A stretch of DNA of 64,000 nucleotides from Planctomycetota bacterium (GCA_029550525.1 JAKPHF010000001.1:1-64000); one strand, 5' to 3'. Positions 9,889 to 21,327 are shown, counted from the stretch's first letter. Numbers and translations: made by a program. The notes: generated by a model from the sequence alone, not told the origin.

Positions 9889-9913
9889 AAACCGGGCCAC
9901 AGAAGCCCGGTTT
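9889..9913. terminator. Bidirectional terminator between convergent genes
   Basis: AAACCGGGC/GCCCGGTTT, 9-bp stem and 7-base loop, with A-run before and T-rich after. It can serve the helicase (+) and the PEP-CTERM gene (-). Confidence 0.7.
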
Positions 9914-9951
9914 CTCATAACTGATCCGCTTTTGGAAGCTCGATCCGAAGC

Positions 9952-10872
9952 CTAGCGCCGCCGGCCTCGCACGACCAGGAGCGTGCCCAGTCCGAGCAGA
10001 AGGAAGGCGCTCGACGGTTCGGGGACAACCATCAGCCGAGCCGTCGTGGTGCCGGCCGATTTGTCGAACGGGATCGGCAGCCCCTGGAACAAGCCGCTTT
10101 CGCTGGACTCGCCTTGCAGAATGGCCGCCACCAGCGTGCTGTTGACCAGCCGAGCCATTTCCTCGTCGCTGAGGATCTCGCCGGCCGCGATGCGAGCCTT
10201 GAGTTCATCAATCGTGGCGTTCAACTCGGCCGTCTTGGTCGCCCGCTCACTGAATTTGGTGAACGGGTTCTCCGTACCTGCGGCTGCCCAAAAGGGAGCG
10301 GTCACGGCGGCCAGAGCATCGGCATAGATGTTGCCCGATAGATCGATCGGGCCGACGTCGAAATTCAGGTTTCCGCTCTGGTTGGCCACAAAGCCGTCGG
10401 TCGAATAGTTCGCCCGGTTGGAAATCTGGATGCGGGTGTCGTAGAAGCCCAGCACGTTGATGTCCGTACTCACGTCCACCAGAATCGAGCCGTCGATCGT
10501 GGTGAAATCCTGGAAGCCGTTGTTGAACTCCAGCGTATACGGCAACGCCCTGCCGCCGGTGTTCCAACTAAACTCGGCTTTGGGGATGCCGCGCGTGGTG
10601 TAGCCGACGGAAATGTTGGACACCGTCGGGCTCAAGGGCGAGCCGAGCGTCAGTTCCGCAAAACCGAAGTCAAACTCCTGACCGGCGTACACCGCTGCGG
10701 CGTTGATGTCCCACCCTTTGCCCAGGAAATTGCGCTGACCGTTGACGCGATAATCAAAGAGGCTCATTCCGATGAACACGTCCCGCCAAATTTCCGCTTG
10801 AGCCGCGGACGTCGAGAATGTGAGCACCGCGAGAATAACAGCCCCAAAGCAGCGCTGCCTCATTTTCCTCAT
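9952..10872 (-). CDS. PEP-CTERM sorting-domain protein, unknown function
   Basis: About 306 residues. The signal peptide starts MRKMRQRCFGAVILAVLTF and ends AAQA. A beta-rich body follows, then a helical stretch (TKTAELNATIDELKARI..DEEMARLV) and a PEP-CTERM tail (VVPEPSSAFLLLGLGTLLVV, then RGRRR). The start at 10872 has GGGAG six bases upstream; the 19 residues before it in the open frame are unlikely to be translated. It is exported and probably sorted by an exosortase not encoded here. I recognise no enzyme motif. Confidence 0.8.
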   Translation of the reverse strand: MRKMRQRCFGAVILAVLTFSTSAAQAEIWRDVFIGMSLFDYRVNGQRNFLGKGWDINAAAVYAGQEFDFGFAELTLGSPLSPTVSNISVGYTTRGIPKAEFSWNTGGRALPYTLEFNNGFQDFTTIDGSILVDVSTDINVLGFYDTRIQISNRANYSTDGFVANQSGNLNFDVGPIDLSGNIYADALAAVTAPFWAAAGTENPFTKFSERATKTAELNATIDELKARIAAGEILSDEEMARLVNSTLVAAILQGESSESGLFQGLPIPFDKSAGTTTARLMVVPEPSSAFLLLGLGTLLVVRGRRR

Positions 10873-11186
10873 CCCGATCTCCCTTTGTGCCCGACTCGCC
10901 GGCACCACTTTCCCAGTCGGTCGCGACACGTCCGCACAAATCCGTGAAGCGACCTACCAGTTTACTCCAGGTTGCGGCAGCAAGGCCAGCATGCCGAGTC
11001 GATTTTTCTGCCGCGCTGAAAATCCAACGTAACACGACGAATGCCCGCCGTCTTCTACAGATCGGTCAATCAGCCCGGCTCGCTCAGATATATCGGCGGA
11101 CGCGTGCGGCCGGTTATCGGACCTGAGTCCGAGCGGGAACGGCCTGCCGCCGGCTCTCTTGCGCCAACCATCTGTTCGGCAGCGGT
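10873..11186. other. Intergenic gap
   Basis: 314 bases upstream of the PEP-CTERM gene and downstream of the M20 peptidase gene. No gene, hairpin with T-run or convincing promoter pair was seen. Confidence 0.3.
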
Positions 11187-12557
11187 TTACGATGCCGGCT
11201 GCCCAAGGAGACCGAGGAAGCGCAGCACGCAACGCACGCCCAACTGGAAGTCGCGCAGATGGAAGAACTCGTTGGGGCTGTGCAAGTTGCAGTTGGGATC
11301 GGCGAAGCCCATCATCACGCTGTCAGCCCCGAGCACCTCCTTGAACAGCGGCAGAATGGGCAGCGTACCGCCCTCGCGCACGATGACCGGCGGACGTCCG
11401 TAGACCTCCTCCATGGCACGGCGAGCGACCTTCATGACCGGCAGGTCCAGCGGAGCGACGTACGCTCGGCTACCTTGCGAACTGCTAATGCTCACCCGCA
11501 CGGTCGGCGGACAAGCCGCCCGGACCGCTTGGTCGAACGCCGCGATGATCTTGGCCGGGTCCTGATCGGGCACGAGCCGCATGGTGATGTACGCGGTTGC
11601 CTGCGACGGCACGATGGTGGCCGAGCTGCCGCACTGCAACCCGTTGACGTCCAGCGTGGGCCGCGTGCCTCGCCGCTCCGCCGTGGTAAATCCGGCTTCG
11701 CCGTGCGGGCCGGGGCTGCCGGTCGCCTTGATCAGTTCCTCATCGCTCAAGTCGGTCTCGGCCAGGGCGCGGCGCTCCTCGTCGGTGGGCATGCGAACAT
11801 CGTCATAGAAGCCGGGGATCGTGACGCGGTTTTGCTCGTCGTGAAACGAGGCGATGATCCGTGCCAGAATGTTGGCGGGATTGGCCACCGTTCCGCCGAA
11901 CACGCCGCTGTGCAGGTCGTGATCGGGCCCGTGCACGGTCACGACCTTGCCGATGATCCCTCGCGTCGCCTGCGTGAGTGAGGGCGTGTCAGCGCTGTGC
12001 TTGGATGTGTCGGAGATCAAAACGTGATCGCAGGCCAGCTTGTCCCAGTTCTGCCGCAAGTACGGGGCCAGGTGCCGCGAACCGATCTCTTCTTCCCCTT
12101 CGATGAGAAACTTGAGCCGTACCGGGAAGGGCAGACCCGCGTCGTGCAGGGCCCGCATGGCCGCGATGTGGACCATGACCTGCCCTTTATCGTCAGCGCT
12201 GCCCCGGGCGAAGATCGCCCCGTCGCGGACCGTCGGCTCGAACGGCGGCGACTTCCACAGCGTCTCGTCACCCACCGGCTGCACATCGTAATGTCCGTAC
12301 ACCAGGAGCGTTGGCGTCTTCGAGCCGGCCACCGGACCGGTATCGGCGAACACGGCCGGATGACCGCCGGTCTCCACCACCTCGGCCTGCAGCCCCGCCC
12401 CGGCCAACTGGTTGCGCACCCACTCGGCACACGCCCGCATGTCGCCGGCTCGCTCGCTATCCCGGCTGATGGTCGCGAATCGCAGAAACTCCAACAGGTC
12501 GCGCTCGTACTCTTCGTGCTTGCGGTCGAATGTGCGGATCGCCTCGTCGATGCTCAT
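11187..12557 (-). CDS. M20-family metallopeptidase (dipeptidase type)
   Basis: 456 residues with the two-zinc M20 catalytic pattern. YGHYDVQP gives ligand His89, GSADDKGQ gives bridging Asp122, and GEEEIGS (about 153-159) holds the catalytic/ligand glutamates. A later SDTSK Asp and the C-terminal NLHSPNEF His complete the set. The inserted dimerisation lid (GPDHDLHSGVFGG) is as in dipeptidases and CNDP-like enzymes. It likely hydrolyses dipeptides or related amides in the cytoplasm. The start at 12557 has GAGGG upstream, and the longer frame adds 23 residues that do not fit the family. Confidence 0.9.
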   Translation of the reverse strand: MSIDEAIRTFDRKHEEYERDLLEFLRFATISRDSERAGDMRACAEWVRNQLAGAGLQAEVVETGGHPAVFADTGPVAGSKTPTLLVYGHYDVQPVGDETLWKSPPFEPTVRDGAIFARGSADDKGQVMVHIAAMRALHDAGLPFPVRLKFLIEGEEEIGSRHLAPYLRQNWDKLACDHVLISDTSKHSADTPSLTQATRGIIGKVVTVHGPDHDLHSGVFGGTVANPANILARIIASFHDEQNRVTIPGFYDDVRMPTDEERRALAETDLSDEELIKATGSPGPHGEAGFTTAERRGTRPTLDVNGLQCGSSATIVPSQATAYITMRLVPDQDPAKIIAAFDQAVRAACPPTVRVSISSSQGSRAYVAPLDLPVMKVARRAMEEVYGRPPVIVREGGTLPILPLFKEVLGADSVMMGFADPNCNLHSPNEFFHLRDFQLGVRCVLRFLGLLGQPAS

Positions 12558-13001
12558 AAATTGTCCCTCGTCACCCGTGTGTCTCCCCCAACCGTCCCGT
12601 CCCGCGGCCATCACCCCCGGGTCCATACTCTAATATGGTCGCCTCGACCGCAACAGGCCACCCCCGTTCCTTCAAATCCGGGCGACAATCGCGACCGGGC
12701 CCTGCGAGACAAAGGTCCTGTCACGCCTGTCGTGGCGCAGGTGGTCTGTCTGCGCGCTGACGGGACATGACCCGCTGGAAGCGCGCGCCACACAGCCCGG
12801 CCCACGTTTCCGGCGTTGGTTGAGTTCAACCACTGCCGCGTTCATTTCGAACGCCGCGCTGCGTCCTGCCCCCCCACTTCCTGCCGTTGGCGACCCGCTC
12901 CGCTTCGCACGGATGCTTGGCACGCGGGTTGCATGCGCATACTGCGCAGCGCTGCGTGTCGTAATGTTGGCAGACTGTCCACGCAATTAGGAGGACCTGT
13001 C
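12558..13001. other. Divergent intergenic region
   Basis: 444 bases between the M20 peptidase and the prepilin-type gene. No gene recognised. The only clear signal is the TAGGAGG ribosome binding site directly ahead of 13002. Confidence 0.35.
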
Positions 13002-14228
13002 ATGTGCTCCCGATATCATCGGTCGCACCGGCCGCGCGCATTCACGCTCATCGAATTGCTAGTGGTGGTGGCGATCATCGCCCTGCTCATCGCCATCCTC
13101 ACGCCGGCGCTGGCGACGGCGAGAGAAACCGCCCGCCGCACCGTGTGCCTGACCCATCTGTCGGGTTTCGCGGCGGCCGCCCTGATGTATGCCGAAGTGA
13201 ATCGAGGCTACCTGCCCGTCGCCGACCACAATCCTGACCTGCCTCCCGGTTCGAGCAACGCGTACGGTATTCCCAATGATTCGGCGACGATGGTCGGTAA
13301 CAAACGCTATCATCCGGATCTGGCAGGCATCACCGGACAGCCCGGCGGAAGCCGCAACCACAACAACGACGCGAGCAACACCCGCGGCTGGTTCAAGCTG
13401 CTTAAGGGCGGTCCCAAGGCGTACGTTAAAGGCAAGATGCTGCATTGCCCCACCGCAGGCCGGTTGCTGCGCCACAATCCGAACGCGACGAACGGCTCTA
13501 TTCTGGGCTACACGGGCGAGGAATTGCCCCTGTTCGATTTCGACGGAAACGCCTGTGAATCGGCACCTATCACATCTACTCGCAGCTCGCCCGCCGACTG
13601 TGCGGAGATGTCGAACTTCAGCTACTCGTTCCAGGTCACGCTGCAATATCGCGGCGTTATCCCGTCCGACCCTAACGGCGTGCCCGAACTCATCGGCCAT
13701 AAGCTGACCAACACGCAGGATCCCGGCAAGCCGATCGCCGCCGACCGCAACCCCTACACCAACAGCGTCATCAAGGCGGCCAAGCACTCGTACACCGCAA
13801 ACGGGAAAGCCGATTTCGGCGGCTGGGGCCTGTACGCCTACGAACGCAACAAAGAGGCAGCTCGGACGCTCGGCTTCAAGGCACCGCCTACCAGCGGGCC
13901 CGGCGGCAGTCTGGCTCCCGGCGATCTCAGAGCCTACGCGGCCCAACTGCGAAAGGGTGGGTCTGCCAACTCGCGCAATCACAAGCAAGCAGGACAGAAC
14001 GTGGCGTATCTCGACGGCAGCGCCAAGTGGGCCAGTCATCCCAAAGTGGGCGTGGACGACGACAGCATCTGGAGCAACTGGGCACCCGCGACGCCGGGAA
14101 GCAAGAGCGGCGATTTCGTCGCCAGCGAGGACGGCCTGCCCTGCGACGCCGAGCCGCCCACCGGCGAGGATTACGGCAGGATGCGGGCCAAGCCACACTG
14201 GCTGACCGACGCCGTGTTGATACCGTAG
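13002..14228 (+). CDS. Prepilin-type (type II pseudopilin-like) protein with H-X9-DG tail
   Basis: 408 residues. The N-terminus has a class III prepilin signal: a short basic leader, then the cleavage/methylation site AFTLIELLVVVAIIALLIAI. A large extracellular domain ends in HKQAGQNVAYLDGSAKW, which fits the H-X9-DG motif common in planctomycetal pseudopilin-like proteins. TAGGAGG lies 8 bases ahead of the ATG. It would be processed by a prepilin peptidase such as the one at 35600-37171 and perhaps assembled by a GspE-type ATPase such as 16762-18498. The role of these very numerous planctomycetal proteins is not settled. Confidence 0.88.
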   Translation: MCSRYHRSHRPRAFTLIELLVVVAIIALLIAILTPALATARETARRTVCLTHLSGFAAAALMYAEVNRGYLPVADHNPDLPPGSSNAYGIPNDSATMVGNKRYHPDLAGITGQPGGSRNHNNDASNTRGWFKLLKGGPKAYVKGKMLHCPTAGRLLRHNPNATNGSILGYTGEELPLFDFDGNACESAPITSTRSSPADCAEMSNFSYSFQVTLQYRGVIPSDPNGVPELIGHKLTNTQDPGKPIAADRNPYTNSVIKAAKHSYTANGKADFGGWGLYAYERNKEAARTLGFKAPPTSGPGGSLAPGDLRAYAAQLRKGGSANSRNHKQAGQNVAYLDGSAKWASHPKVGVDDDSIWSNWAPATPGSKSGDFVASEDGLPCDAEPPTGEDYGRMRAKPHWLTDAVLIP

Positions 14229-14292
14229 GTGGTCAGTGGTCAGTTGTCAGTGGTGAGAGATACGTAAGGGCCACTGTCTACTGACGACTGGC
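14229..14292. repeat. Quasi-tandem gtcagt repeat forming an inverted pair
   Basis: Just after the stop: ggtcagtggtcagttgtcag, then about 20 bases later the partly complementary ccactgtctactgacgac. It relates to block B of the composite repeats at 23752 and 59112. It lies between convergent genes. Confidence 0.6.
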
Positions 14293-14295
14293 TTC

Positions 14296-15705
14296 TCAAG
14301 ACACGAACGCTCTCAAGCTTCCCGGTAGCACGAGGACGCACAACGCGCCAAAGACAATGGTGGCGATGCCCAATGCGATCAGCAGCAGCGGATGAGGCCG
14401 CAACGCCAGTGCGGCCTCACGCGCTACGAGCCGCGGCAGAATAAAGACGAAGGCGATGAGGATGGCGGCAGCCTGAATGGGCGTGAGCAGAACGCCGTCC
14501 AACTGCCCGCCCAATTGCACAAGCTTGACGGGGCTGAAGAAGACAACGGCCACGGCGTTGGTGATGACAAACAGCAGGAGGAAGCTGCGGAATTGCGTCG
14601 TCCACGCCAGCCGGCCGAACGGCGGCCAGACGATGCGCACGCAATCCGACAACAGTCGCGGCCAGCCCGACAGCACGCCCACCAGCGTGCTCACCATGGC
14701 CGCCGATCCCGCGAGCAGGAACAGCACCGCCCCCACGCGTCCCCACTGTTCGGAGAAGACGCGGGACAACGTCAAGGCGACCTGATCGCTTTGCGGCACG
14801 AGTTGCGCGGGCCGCAAGATGCCCGCACCGGCGAGTACGAACCCGGACGTCACGACGATGCCGATGCATGCCGCCACAGTCGCATCAACACGCACCACGC
14901 GGCACCACTGACGCAGTTCGTTGACCCCTTCGCGATCGAGCGCGAGCAAGGCACCAGGATCGGCCGGTTTGCCCCAGCCGCGACCGGCCGCCATCCCGTA
15001 GCCCGCCCCGAGCACCCAGTAGCCGTACCACACCTGGCTGGCGAATCCACCTGCCGCCCAACCCATGAGCGGCAGCAATTCGTGCCACGGTGAGACGGGT
15101 CGGCCTACCTGCGCGTCAACCCACGCGGGCACTTCCGGCGACTGCAGACCGAGCACGCCGCGGCCCACCTGCAACCATGGCGGCCCCGCCGAAATCGCCA
15201 CGTACATCACGCCCACGACGATGATCATTACAAAGCCGCTCATGACCATCTTGAGCACGCTGAACCGCCCGGTCCAGGCCACGGTCACCGCAAAGAGCGA
15301 TGCCGCGATGCCCCAGATGACTGTGCCGTGGGTCAGGGGAACCAGCGAGTTCAAGAACACCGCCGACGCCTTGGCGATGGCGCCGATGGAAACAATTCCC
15401 GCCGGCAACTGGACGATGAGCACAAGCCAGACCAGCCAGTGTCGCGGTCCCGGCATGCGGGCGAACAAGTCGATCATGCCCTCGCCGGTGATGGCCGTCC
15501 ACCGCGCGCCGGCCATGCCGATCCAGCACTTGAGCAGGATGGCGACGACTACCGCCCACAGGACGGATGTGCCCAACACGGCCCCGGCCCGCGTCGCCAG
15601 GATCACTTCGCCCGACCCGATGTACTCCGCACACCAGATGAACGACGGGCCGACCACGGCCAAGATAGACAAGCCACGCGGTGCGATCGGTATCCGATTC
15701 GGCAT
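14296..15705 (-). CDS. Nramp-related membrane transporter, divergent
   Basis: 469 residues with about 11 membrane segments and the overall layout of Nramp (SLC11-type) transporters. TM1 is in the order GPSFIWCAEYIGSGEVILATRAGA, followed by TM2-3 with an ITGEGMIDL segment. The metal-binding DPGN of TM1 and the MPH of TM6 are absent (TM6 region is GGFASQVWYGYW), so the substrate may not be Mn/Fe. The start at 15705 (MPNRIPIA) has GGAG five bases upstream. Family membership is inferred from layout and the GSGE..ATRAGA segment. The gene is alone on its strand. Confidence 0.7.
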   Translation of the reverse strand: MPNRIPIAPRGLSILAVVGPSFIWCAEYIGSGEVILATRAGAVLGTSVLWAVVVAILLKCWIGMAGARWTAITGEGMIDLFARMPGPRHWLVWLVLIVQLPAGIVSIGAIAKASAVFLNSLVPLTHGTVIWGIAASLFAVTVAWTGRFSVLKMVMSGFVMIIVVGVMYVAISAGPPWLQVGRGVLGLQSPEVPAWVDAQVGRPVSPWHELLPLMGWAAGGFASQVWYGYWVLGAGYGMAAGRGWGKPADPGALLALDREGVNELRQWCRVVRVDATVAACIGIVVTSGFVLAGAGILRPAQLVPQSDQVALTLSRVFSEQWGRVGAVLFLLAGSAAMVSTLVGVLSGWPRLLSDCVRIVWPPFGRLAWTTQFRSFLLLFVITNAVAVVFFSPVKLVQLGGQLDGVLLTPIQAAAILIAFVFILPRLVAREAALALRPHPLLLIALGIATIVFGALCVLVLPGSLRAFVS

Positions 15706-16084
15706 GATGGCTCCAGACAGCTTGACTTCGTGCCATCGAAAGTCGGACTCCACGATCCTGGCGGCAGAGCGGGTCGATCAACGCGATGATCGCGAAACCA
15801 CGAGCCCGGACCACGGCTACGCAATACGGCGAATGCCGTCGAAAGGTGCGCCGATTGTAAAGCACGCTCTGGACCCTGCAAAGCCGAATGGTGTCGTGAC
15901 TGAGGCATTGGTCCGGCTTTGCCCGCATTTCGGGTACCGTCAGGAACTGCCGTCAGGGACAAATCTTCAGGCCGGATATGATTCCCGGCGCGTCGGCGCC
16001 GCTCCGCCACGATCAGGCATACACTTTCGTTGCGGACCGCATACTGCGTAAACCGGGGTACCAAACAGAACGGAGGCGCTCGTC
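15706..16084. other. Divergent intergenic region
   Basis: 379 bases between the transporter and the small helical protein. No gene or clear promoter pair was recognised. Confidence 0.3.
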
Positions 16085-16546
16085 ATGCCAACGGGAGAGC
16101 CGCAAGCCAACTCGCAGGAGTTCGTCACCGACTGGTTCCAAAAAACCGCGGAATTGACCGAAGCCACCCTGCGGGCGACGGCCCAGATGCAGATGGCCGG
16201 CCTCGAACAGTGGATGGACACCATGTTCGGAGCCCGGCAGCGAGAGTGGCAGAAGATCCCGGAGCGCATGCTGGAGCGCATTCCCGCCGCTCAGCGCAGC
16301 GCGAGGGAATACATGCAGGCTCTCGAAGAGACCTACCGCCAGGGCTTGAGCCTCTTCGACGAGTGGTTCAAACCCGAGCACAACAAGAACCGTGGCGAGA
16401 TCCAGGAGGAGGCCCGCAAGAACTGGAAGGAACTCATGGATCGCATCCGGACCAGTTCGCAAACGTTCATGCAGGCCAACGCCAAAGCCATCGACGCCTG
16501 GGCCAGCGCGTTTCAGTCGAAAGAAGCCTCTCCCACCGGCGGCTGA
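16085..16546 (+). CDS. Small helical protein, phasin-like, function unknown
   Basis: 153 residues, no signal peptide or membrane segment, highly charged and predicted nearly all helical with amphipathic periodicity (TAELTEATLRATAQMQMAGL, EYMQALEETYRQGLSLFDEW). GGAGG sits 8 bases ahead of the ATG, and codon use matches the neighbours. The size and helical make-up recall phasins of polyester granules, but no phasin signature is certain and no PHA synthase gene lies near. Treat it as a hypothetical cytoplasmic helical protein. Confidence 0.6.
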   Translation: MPTGEPQANSQEFVTDWFQKTAELTEATLRATAQMQMAGLEQWMDTMFGARQREWQKIPERMLERIPAAQRSAREYMQALEETYRQGLSLFDEWFKPEHNKNRGEIQEEARKNWKELMDRIRTSSQTFMQANAKAIDAWASAFQSKEASPTGG

Positions 16547-16761
16547 CTCGCGCGTCGTGAAATGACCGCTGCATGGTTCAGACCGAACACGGCAGGCGCG
16601 GCATCGAATCGGCCCGACCCGATACGTGACCGCCCGCCAGTCCGAGGAGGGTCCTGCCGAGTACACCGGATCGAGAGGCCTGCCCCCCCGTTCATCAAAC
16701 CTCGCGTCCGACGTCCGCTTGCCTGCTTCGAGGCTACGACGGTTCTCACGGGACATGACCG
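16547..16761. other. Convergent gap
   Basis: No gene or clear terminator hairpin seen. Confidence 0.3.
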
Positions 16762-18498
<1,737 letters not shown>

Positions 18499-18534
18499 GT
18501 CACGACTCACTGGCTGAAAATGCAAGCGTAGCTG

Positions 18535-19293
18535 TCAGGCCGCCGGTCCGGCTGCCACGGGGGGCACCGCGCCGGGCTGGGTTGCCGACGGCGGTTCGGC
18601 TGCCGGCGAGAACGTCAGCTCCATTTCCAGCCGGCTGACCTGCAGGCGGACCTCCGCGGTCTGCCCCTCTCCAGCCGAAGCCTCCACCCGCGCATAGAGT
18701 ACGACATCGTAGCTCTCGCCCGGCTCGAGCCGCACCGTCAGGTCCCGCCGCTGGGGCAGACTCGCGCTACCTCGGCTCTCGTCGCTGTTGGCCTGCACCA
18801 CGACCGTCTTGCTGACCACCCGCTTGTGCGAATCGATCACCAGCAAATGTAAATCCGCCTTGGCCAGCGTGGCGGGGTCAGGCGGATCAGAGGCGTCCAC
18901 CGTCTGTTCGAGATCGAAGGCGATCCGAGCAGCCATCATCTGTGCCCCGCCGGCGTGGTTGTCGATGCGATGCCCCAGTTTGAACTCCGCCTGAGCCGAT
19001 GCCCCCTTCGAAACGGTGGCTTGGGCGAAGGCCTCCCCCTGGGCCGTGGCATCAGCGGTACTGCGTGCCTCACCGGCCGCCCCGGGATCCTGACGGCTTT
19101 GCTTGATATGGATGTTGAAACCGCTCGAGCCCGGCAGCTTGAGCGACTGACCCGCCGGAGAGCCGTCCGCGATCACGTACCGCCGGGACACGGGCACGCG
19201 GGCGTCCGGTCCGAATTGTGGCCCGCTGCAACCGGCCACCAGAGCGACCGCCCCGACCAGCCCCCCTGCCAGGAATCGTCTCAGGTGCCCCAT
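18535..19293 (-). CDS. Lipoprotein of unknown function
   Basis: 252 residues. A lipoprotein signal (MGHLRRFLAGGLVGAVALVAGC) has a good lipobox. The mature chain is Ala/Ser/Gln-rich with beta-strand segments (RDLTVRLEPGESYDVVLYARV) and a Pro/Ala-rich tail. GGGAG precedes the ATG at 19293. It is directly followed by the FHA-GspE gene on the same strand, so it may be an envelope component of that machine. No family recognised. Confidence 0.7.
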   Translation of the reverse strand: MGHLRRFLAGGLVGAVALVAGCSGPQFGPDARVPVSRRYVIADGSPAGQSLKLPGSSGFNIHIKQSRQDPGAAGEARSTADATAQGEAFAQATVSKGASAQAEFKLGHRIDNHAGGAQMMAARIAFDLEQTVDASDPPDPATLAKADLHLLVIDSHKRVVSKTVVVQANSDESRGSASLPQRRDLTVRLEPGESYDVVLYARVEASAGEGQTAEVRLQVSRLEMELTFSPAAEPPSATQPGAVPPVAAGPAA

Positions 19294-19788
19294 CGGAATT
19301 TCTCCCTCCAAGCCACCCGTCCCGCTCACCCGTGCCGGAAGGCTCGGCTTCCCAGCAAGTTAGCAGCCCGCCTGAACGTTGTAAACGTGGACCAGGACCA
19401 CGGGAAGCGTGGAATATCGCCGGCTGCCACCGCCTCGCTCGTGTCTCCCCTCGCCGTGGCGGAGCGGAAAAAGCCGCAAGCGCCCGCATTCGCAACAACA
19501 GAGCGTTTCAGGCGCGTGGGCGATTGCCGATAACCCGGCTCGGCTCACCGCACTATCTGGAGTCGACAAGGTTGTGCCAGAAATTTGGCTTTTGATGGAG
19601 CGCGATCACCGGCATCCATGTTGACGGAACGACGGCTACTGACATATATTAAGCATTGACGCAATCGCCTGCACCCGAGGGCCAGTCGTACCACATTCGC
19701 TACACTGACGCATATATGACACACAACCACCGCAGGCTTAACAAAGCCGGCGCGTGCGTTCCCAGCGAACCCGGAGGAGGATTTGGAG
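19294..19788. other. Divergent regulatory region
   Basis: 495 bases without a gene. It contains the promoter candidate at 19621-19650 for the PEP-CTERM gene and nothing else recognisable. Confidence 0.4.
19621..19650 (+). promoter_or_regulatory. Predicted promoter of the PEP-CTERM gene
   Basis: TTGACG (19621-19626), 18-base spacer, TATATT (19645-19650). It is about 140 bases ahead of the start at 19789. Confidence 0.5.
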
Positions 19789-20541
19789 ATGAGTCAGCCA
19801 ACGTTGAATGTGCATATTGGAGGAGGCCGGAAATTTTTCCCGGGAATCTCGGCCGTTTTGTCCGCTTTCGCGACAGTGGCTGCATGGCCGGCGCTGGCCC
19901 ACGCCACCATGCTCGACGCCAAGCATGAGATTGCCAACTACGCCTACCCCTTCCACCGCAACTTTATCATGAAGGAGACGGCCCAGACCTTTACGCCTAC
20001 CCAGACCGGCCAATTGACGCACATCGCGCTGCGACTCGGTGTCACCAGCCCCGGAAGCACCGGCACGGTGACCATCGACATCCGCGACACGCGAGCCTCG
20101 GTCGCGAGCACGGGCCTGAACTTCATCCCGGCGCTGATTCCCGGCTCGCCCGAGCTCAATCCTCCGGGAGGCGAGATCCTCGCCACCACCAAGCTCGACA
20201 TTTCCACGCTCGATGTGGTCCAGCCCAGCCTCGGCGGCCTGCCGGGGTTCAGCCCCCTGATTCCGCTTGCCACACCGGTCGAAGTCACGGCAGGGACGCG
20301 CTATGCCATCTTCGTGCGTTTCGATGAGAACGACACCGCGGCGGAACTCGCCTGGGCCTACGCCAAGTCCGAGCAGGAGGACGCCTATTCCGGTGGTGAC
20401 GGCTTCTATCGAATGGCGCCGTACTACGCCTGGACTCTCCCCGGATGGGACTTCGGCTTCAGAACATACGTCACTCCCGAGCCGGCAACCGTTCTCCTGC
20501 TCGTTCTGGGAGGGCTCTGCCTGCGTCCGCGTTCGCGATAG
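19789..20541 (+). CDS. PEP-CTERM sorting-domain protein, unknown function
   Basis: 250 residues. A long signal peptide (hydrophobic core FPGISAVLSAFATVAAWPA) ends ALAHA. The jelly-roll-like body has TAQTFTPTQTGQLTHIALRL and GTRYAIFVRF, a pattern seen in choice-of-anchor domains, and the tail is TPEPATVLLLVLGGLCLRPRSR. GGAGGAGG lies 8 bases ahead of the ATG at 19789. The product is probably exported and surface-sorted. No catalytic motif was seen. Confidence 0.82.
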   Translation: MSQPTLNVHIGGGRKFFPGISAVLSAFATVAAWPALAHATMLDAKHEIANYAYPFHRNFIMKETAQTFTPTQTGQLTHIALRLGVTSPGSTGTVTIDIRDTRASVASTGLNFIPALIPGSPELNPPGGEILATTKLDISTLDVVQPSLGGLPGFSPLIPLATPVEVTAGTRYAIFVRFDENDTAAELAWAYAKSEQEDAYSGGDGFYRMAPYYAWTLPGWDFGFRTYVTPEPATVLLLVLGGLCLRPRSR

Positions 20542-20705
20542 CCAGGAGTTCCAGGCCCGTGTTAGCACGACAGCCGACACGCAAGCGCGGCTCGGCTTGC
20601 CGTCTGCCCGGCGATGGCCGATAACCGGGATTCGGATCACCGCCTAAATCCCCCGCCCCGGAATGCCGATGCCAGGAGAGTCAAGGTCGTACCAGGACCG
20701 GCTTT

Positions 20706-21179
20706 ATGGGCATCGACAAAGACCGCGAAACGCTGGATCGCCTACTCGACGAACTCGACATCAAGGGCCGCCAGCAACACGTGGGCGAGCACGCCGACGA
20801 TTATTGGGTGTGCCAGCGCCGCCATCCGCGATACGCGTTTCGCACCAATTGCGTCGTGCGCTTCCTCTCGGCCGACTGCACACAGGTGCTGTCGGTTGAA
20901 GGCCGGACTCGCAATCTCTCCCGCGGCGGCTTAGGTATCCTCGTCCGGCACGTCTTCAACGTCGGCGACCCCGTCGAGGTCGAGATTCAGGTTCCGGGGC
21001 AGCCGCGCATGTACATGGCCGGACTCGTGCAATTCATCCGCTACGCCGGGCGAGCGTACCACGAACTGGGCATCGCCTTGCGCAGCGCCGGTCAGCAGCC
21101 CATCTTCTCGCACAACCCCGAGGCCGCCTGGCAATCGCTCGACTGGCTCCGCCATCCCACGCAGACCGCCCGAGGATGA
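20706..21179 (+). CDS. PilZ-domain protein (probable c-di-GMP effector)
   Basis: 157 residues, cytoplasmic. A 35-residue helical N-terminus is followed by a PilZ domain: RRHPRYAFR (38-46), which supplies the RxxxR motif, and NLSRGGLGI (70-78), which corresponds to the (D/N)xSxxG motif. PilZ proteins bind cyclic di-GMP and modulate motility, exopolysaccharide or secretion. No diguanylate cyclase gene is in the window. AGGA lies upstream of the ATG at workable spacing. Confidence 0.85.
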   Translation: MGIDKDRETLDRLLDELDIKGRQQHVGEHADDYWVCQRRHPRYAFRTNCVVRFLSADCTQVLSVEGRTRNLSRGGLGILVRHVFNVGDPVEVEIQVPGQPRMYMAGLVQFIRYAGRAYHELGIALRSAGQQPIFSHNPEAAWQSLDWLRHPTQTARG

Positions 21180-21216
21180 CGAGATAGCATCGGCTCCCCC
21201 GCCTTCGTCTGCCCTT

Positions 21217-21265
21217 CGCCGCGTCTCGGTCTCATTCGTTCTCGCCGCGTGGCCGCGTCATTGCC
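21217..21265. repeat. Quasi-tandem cgccgcgt word repeat
   Basis: cgccgcgtctcggtctc, then a few bases on cgccgcgtggccgcgtc. It is a member of the gccgcgtc family seen at 33735-34163 and 53401. Confidence 0.5.
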
Positions 21266-21327
21266 TTCCCTGTGCCCACCTTCCCTTCGCGCCTCGCCGA
21301 GGGTACTGTTATTTCAGGAGGCTCCTG

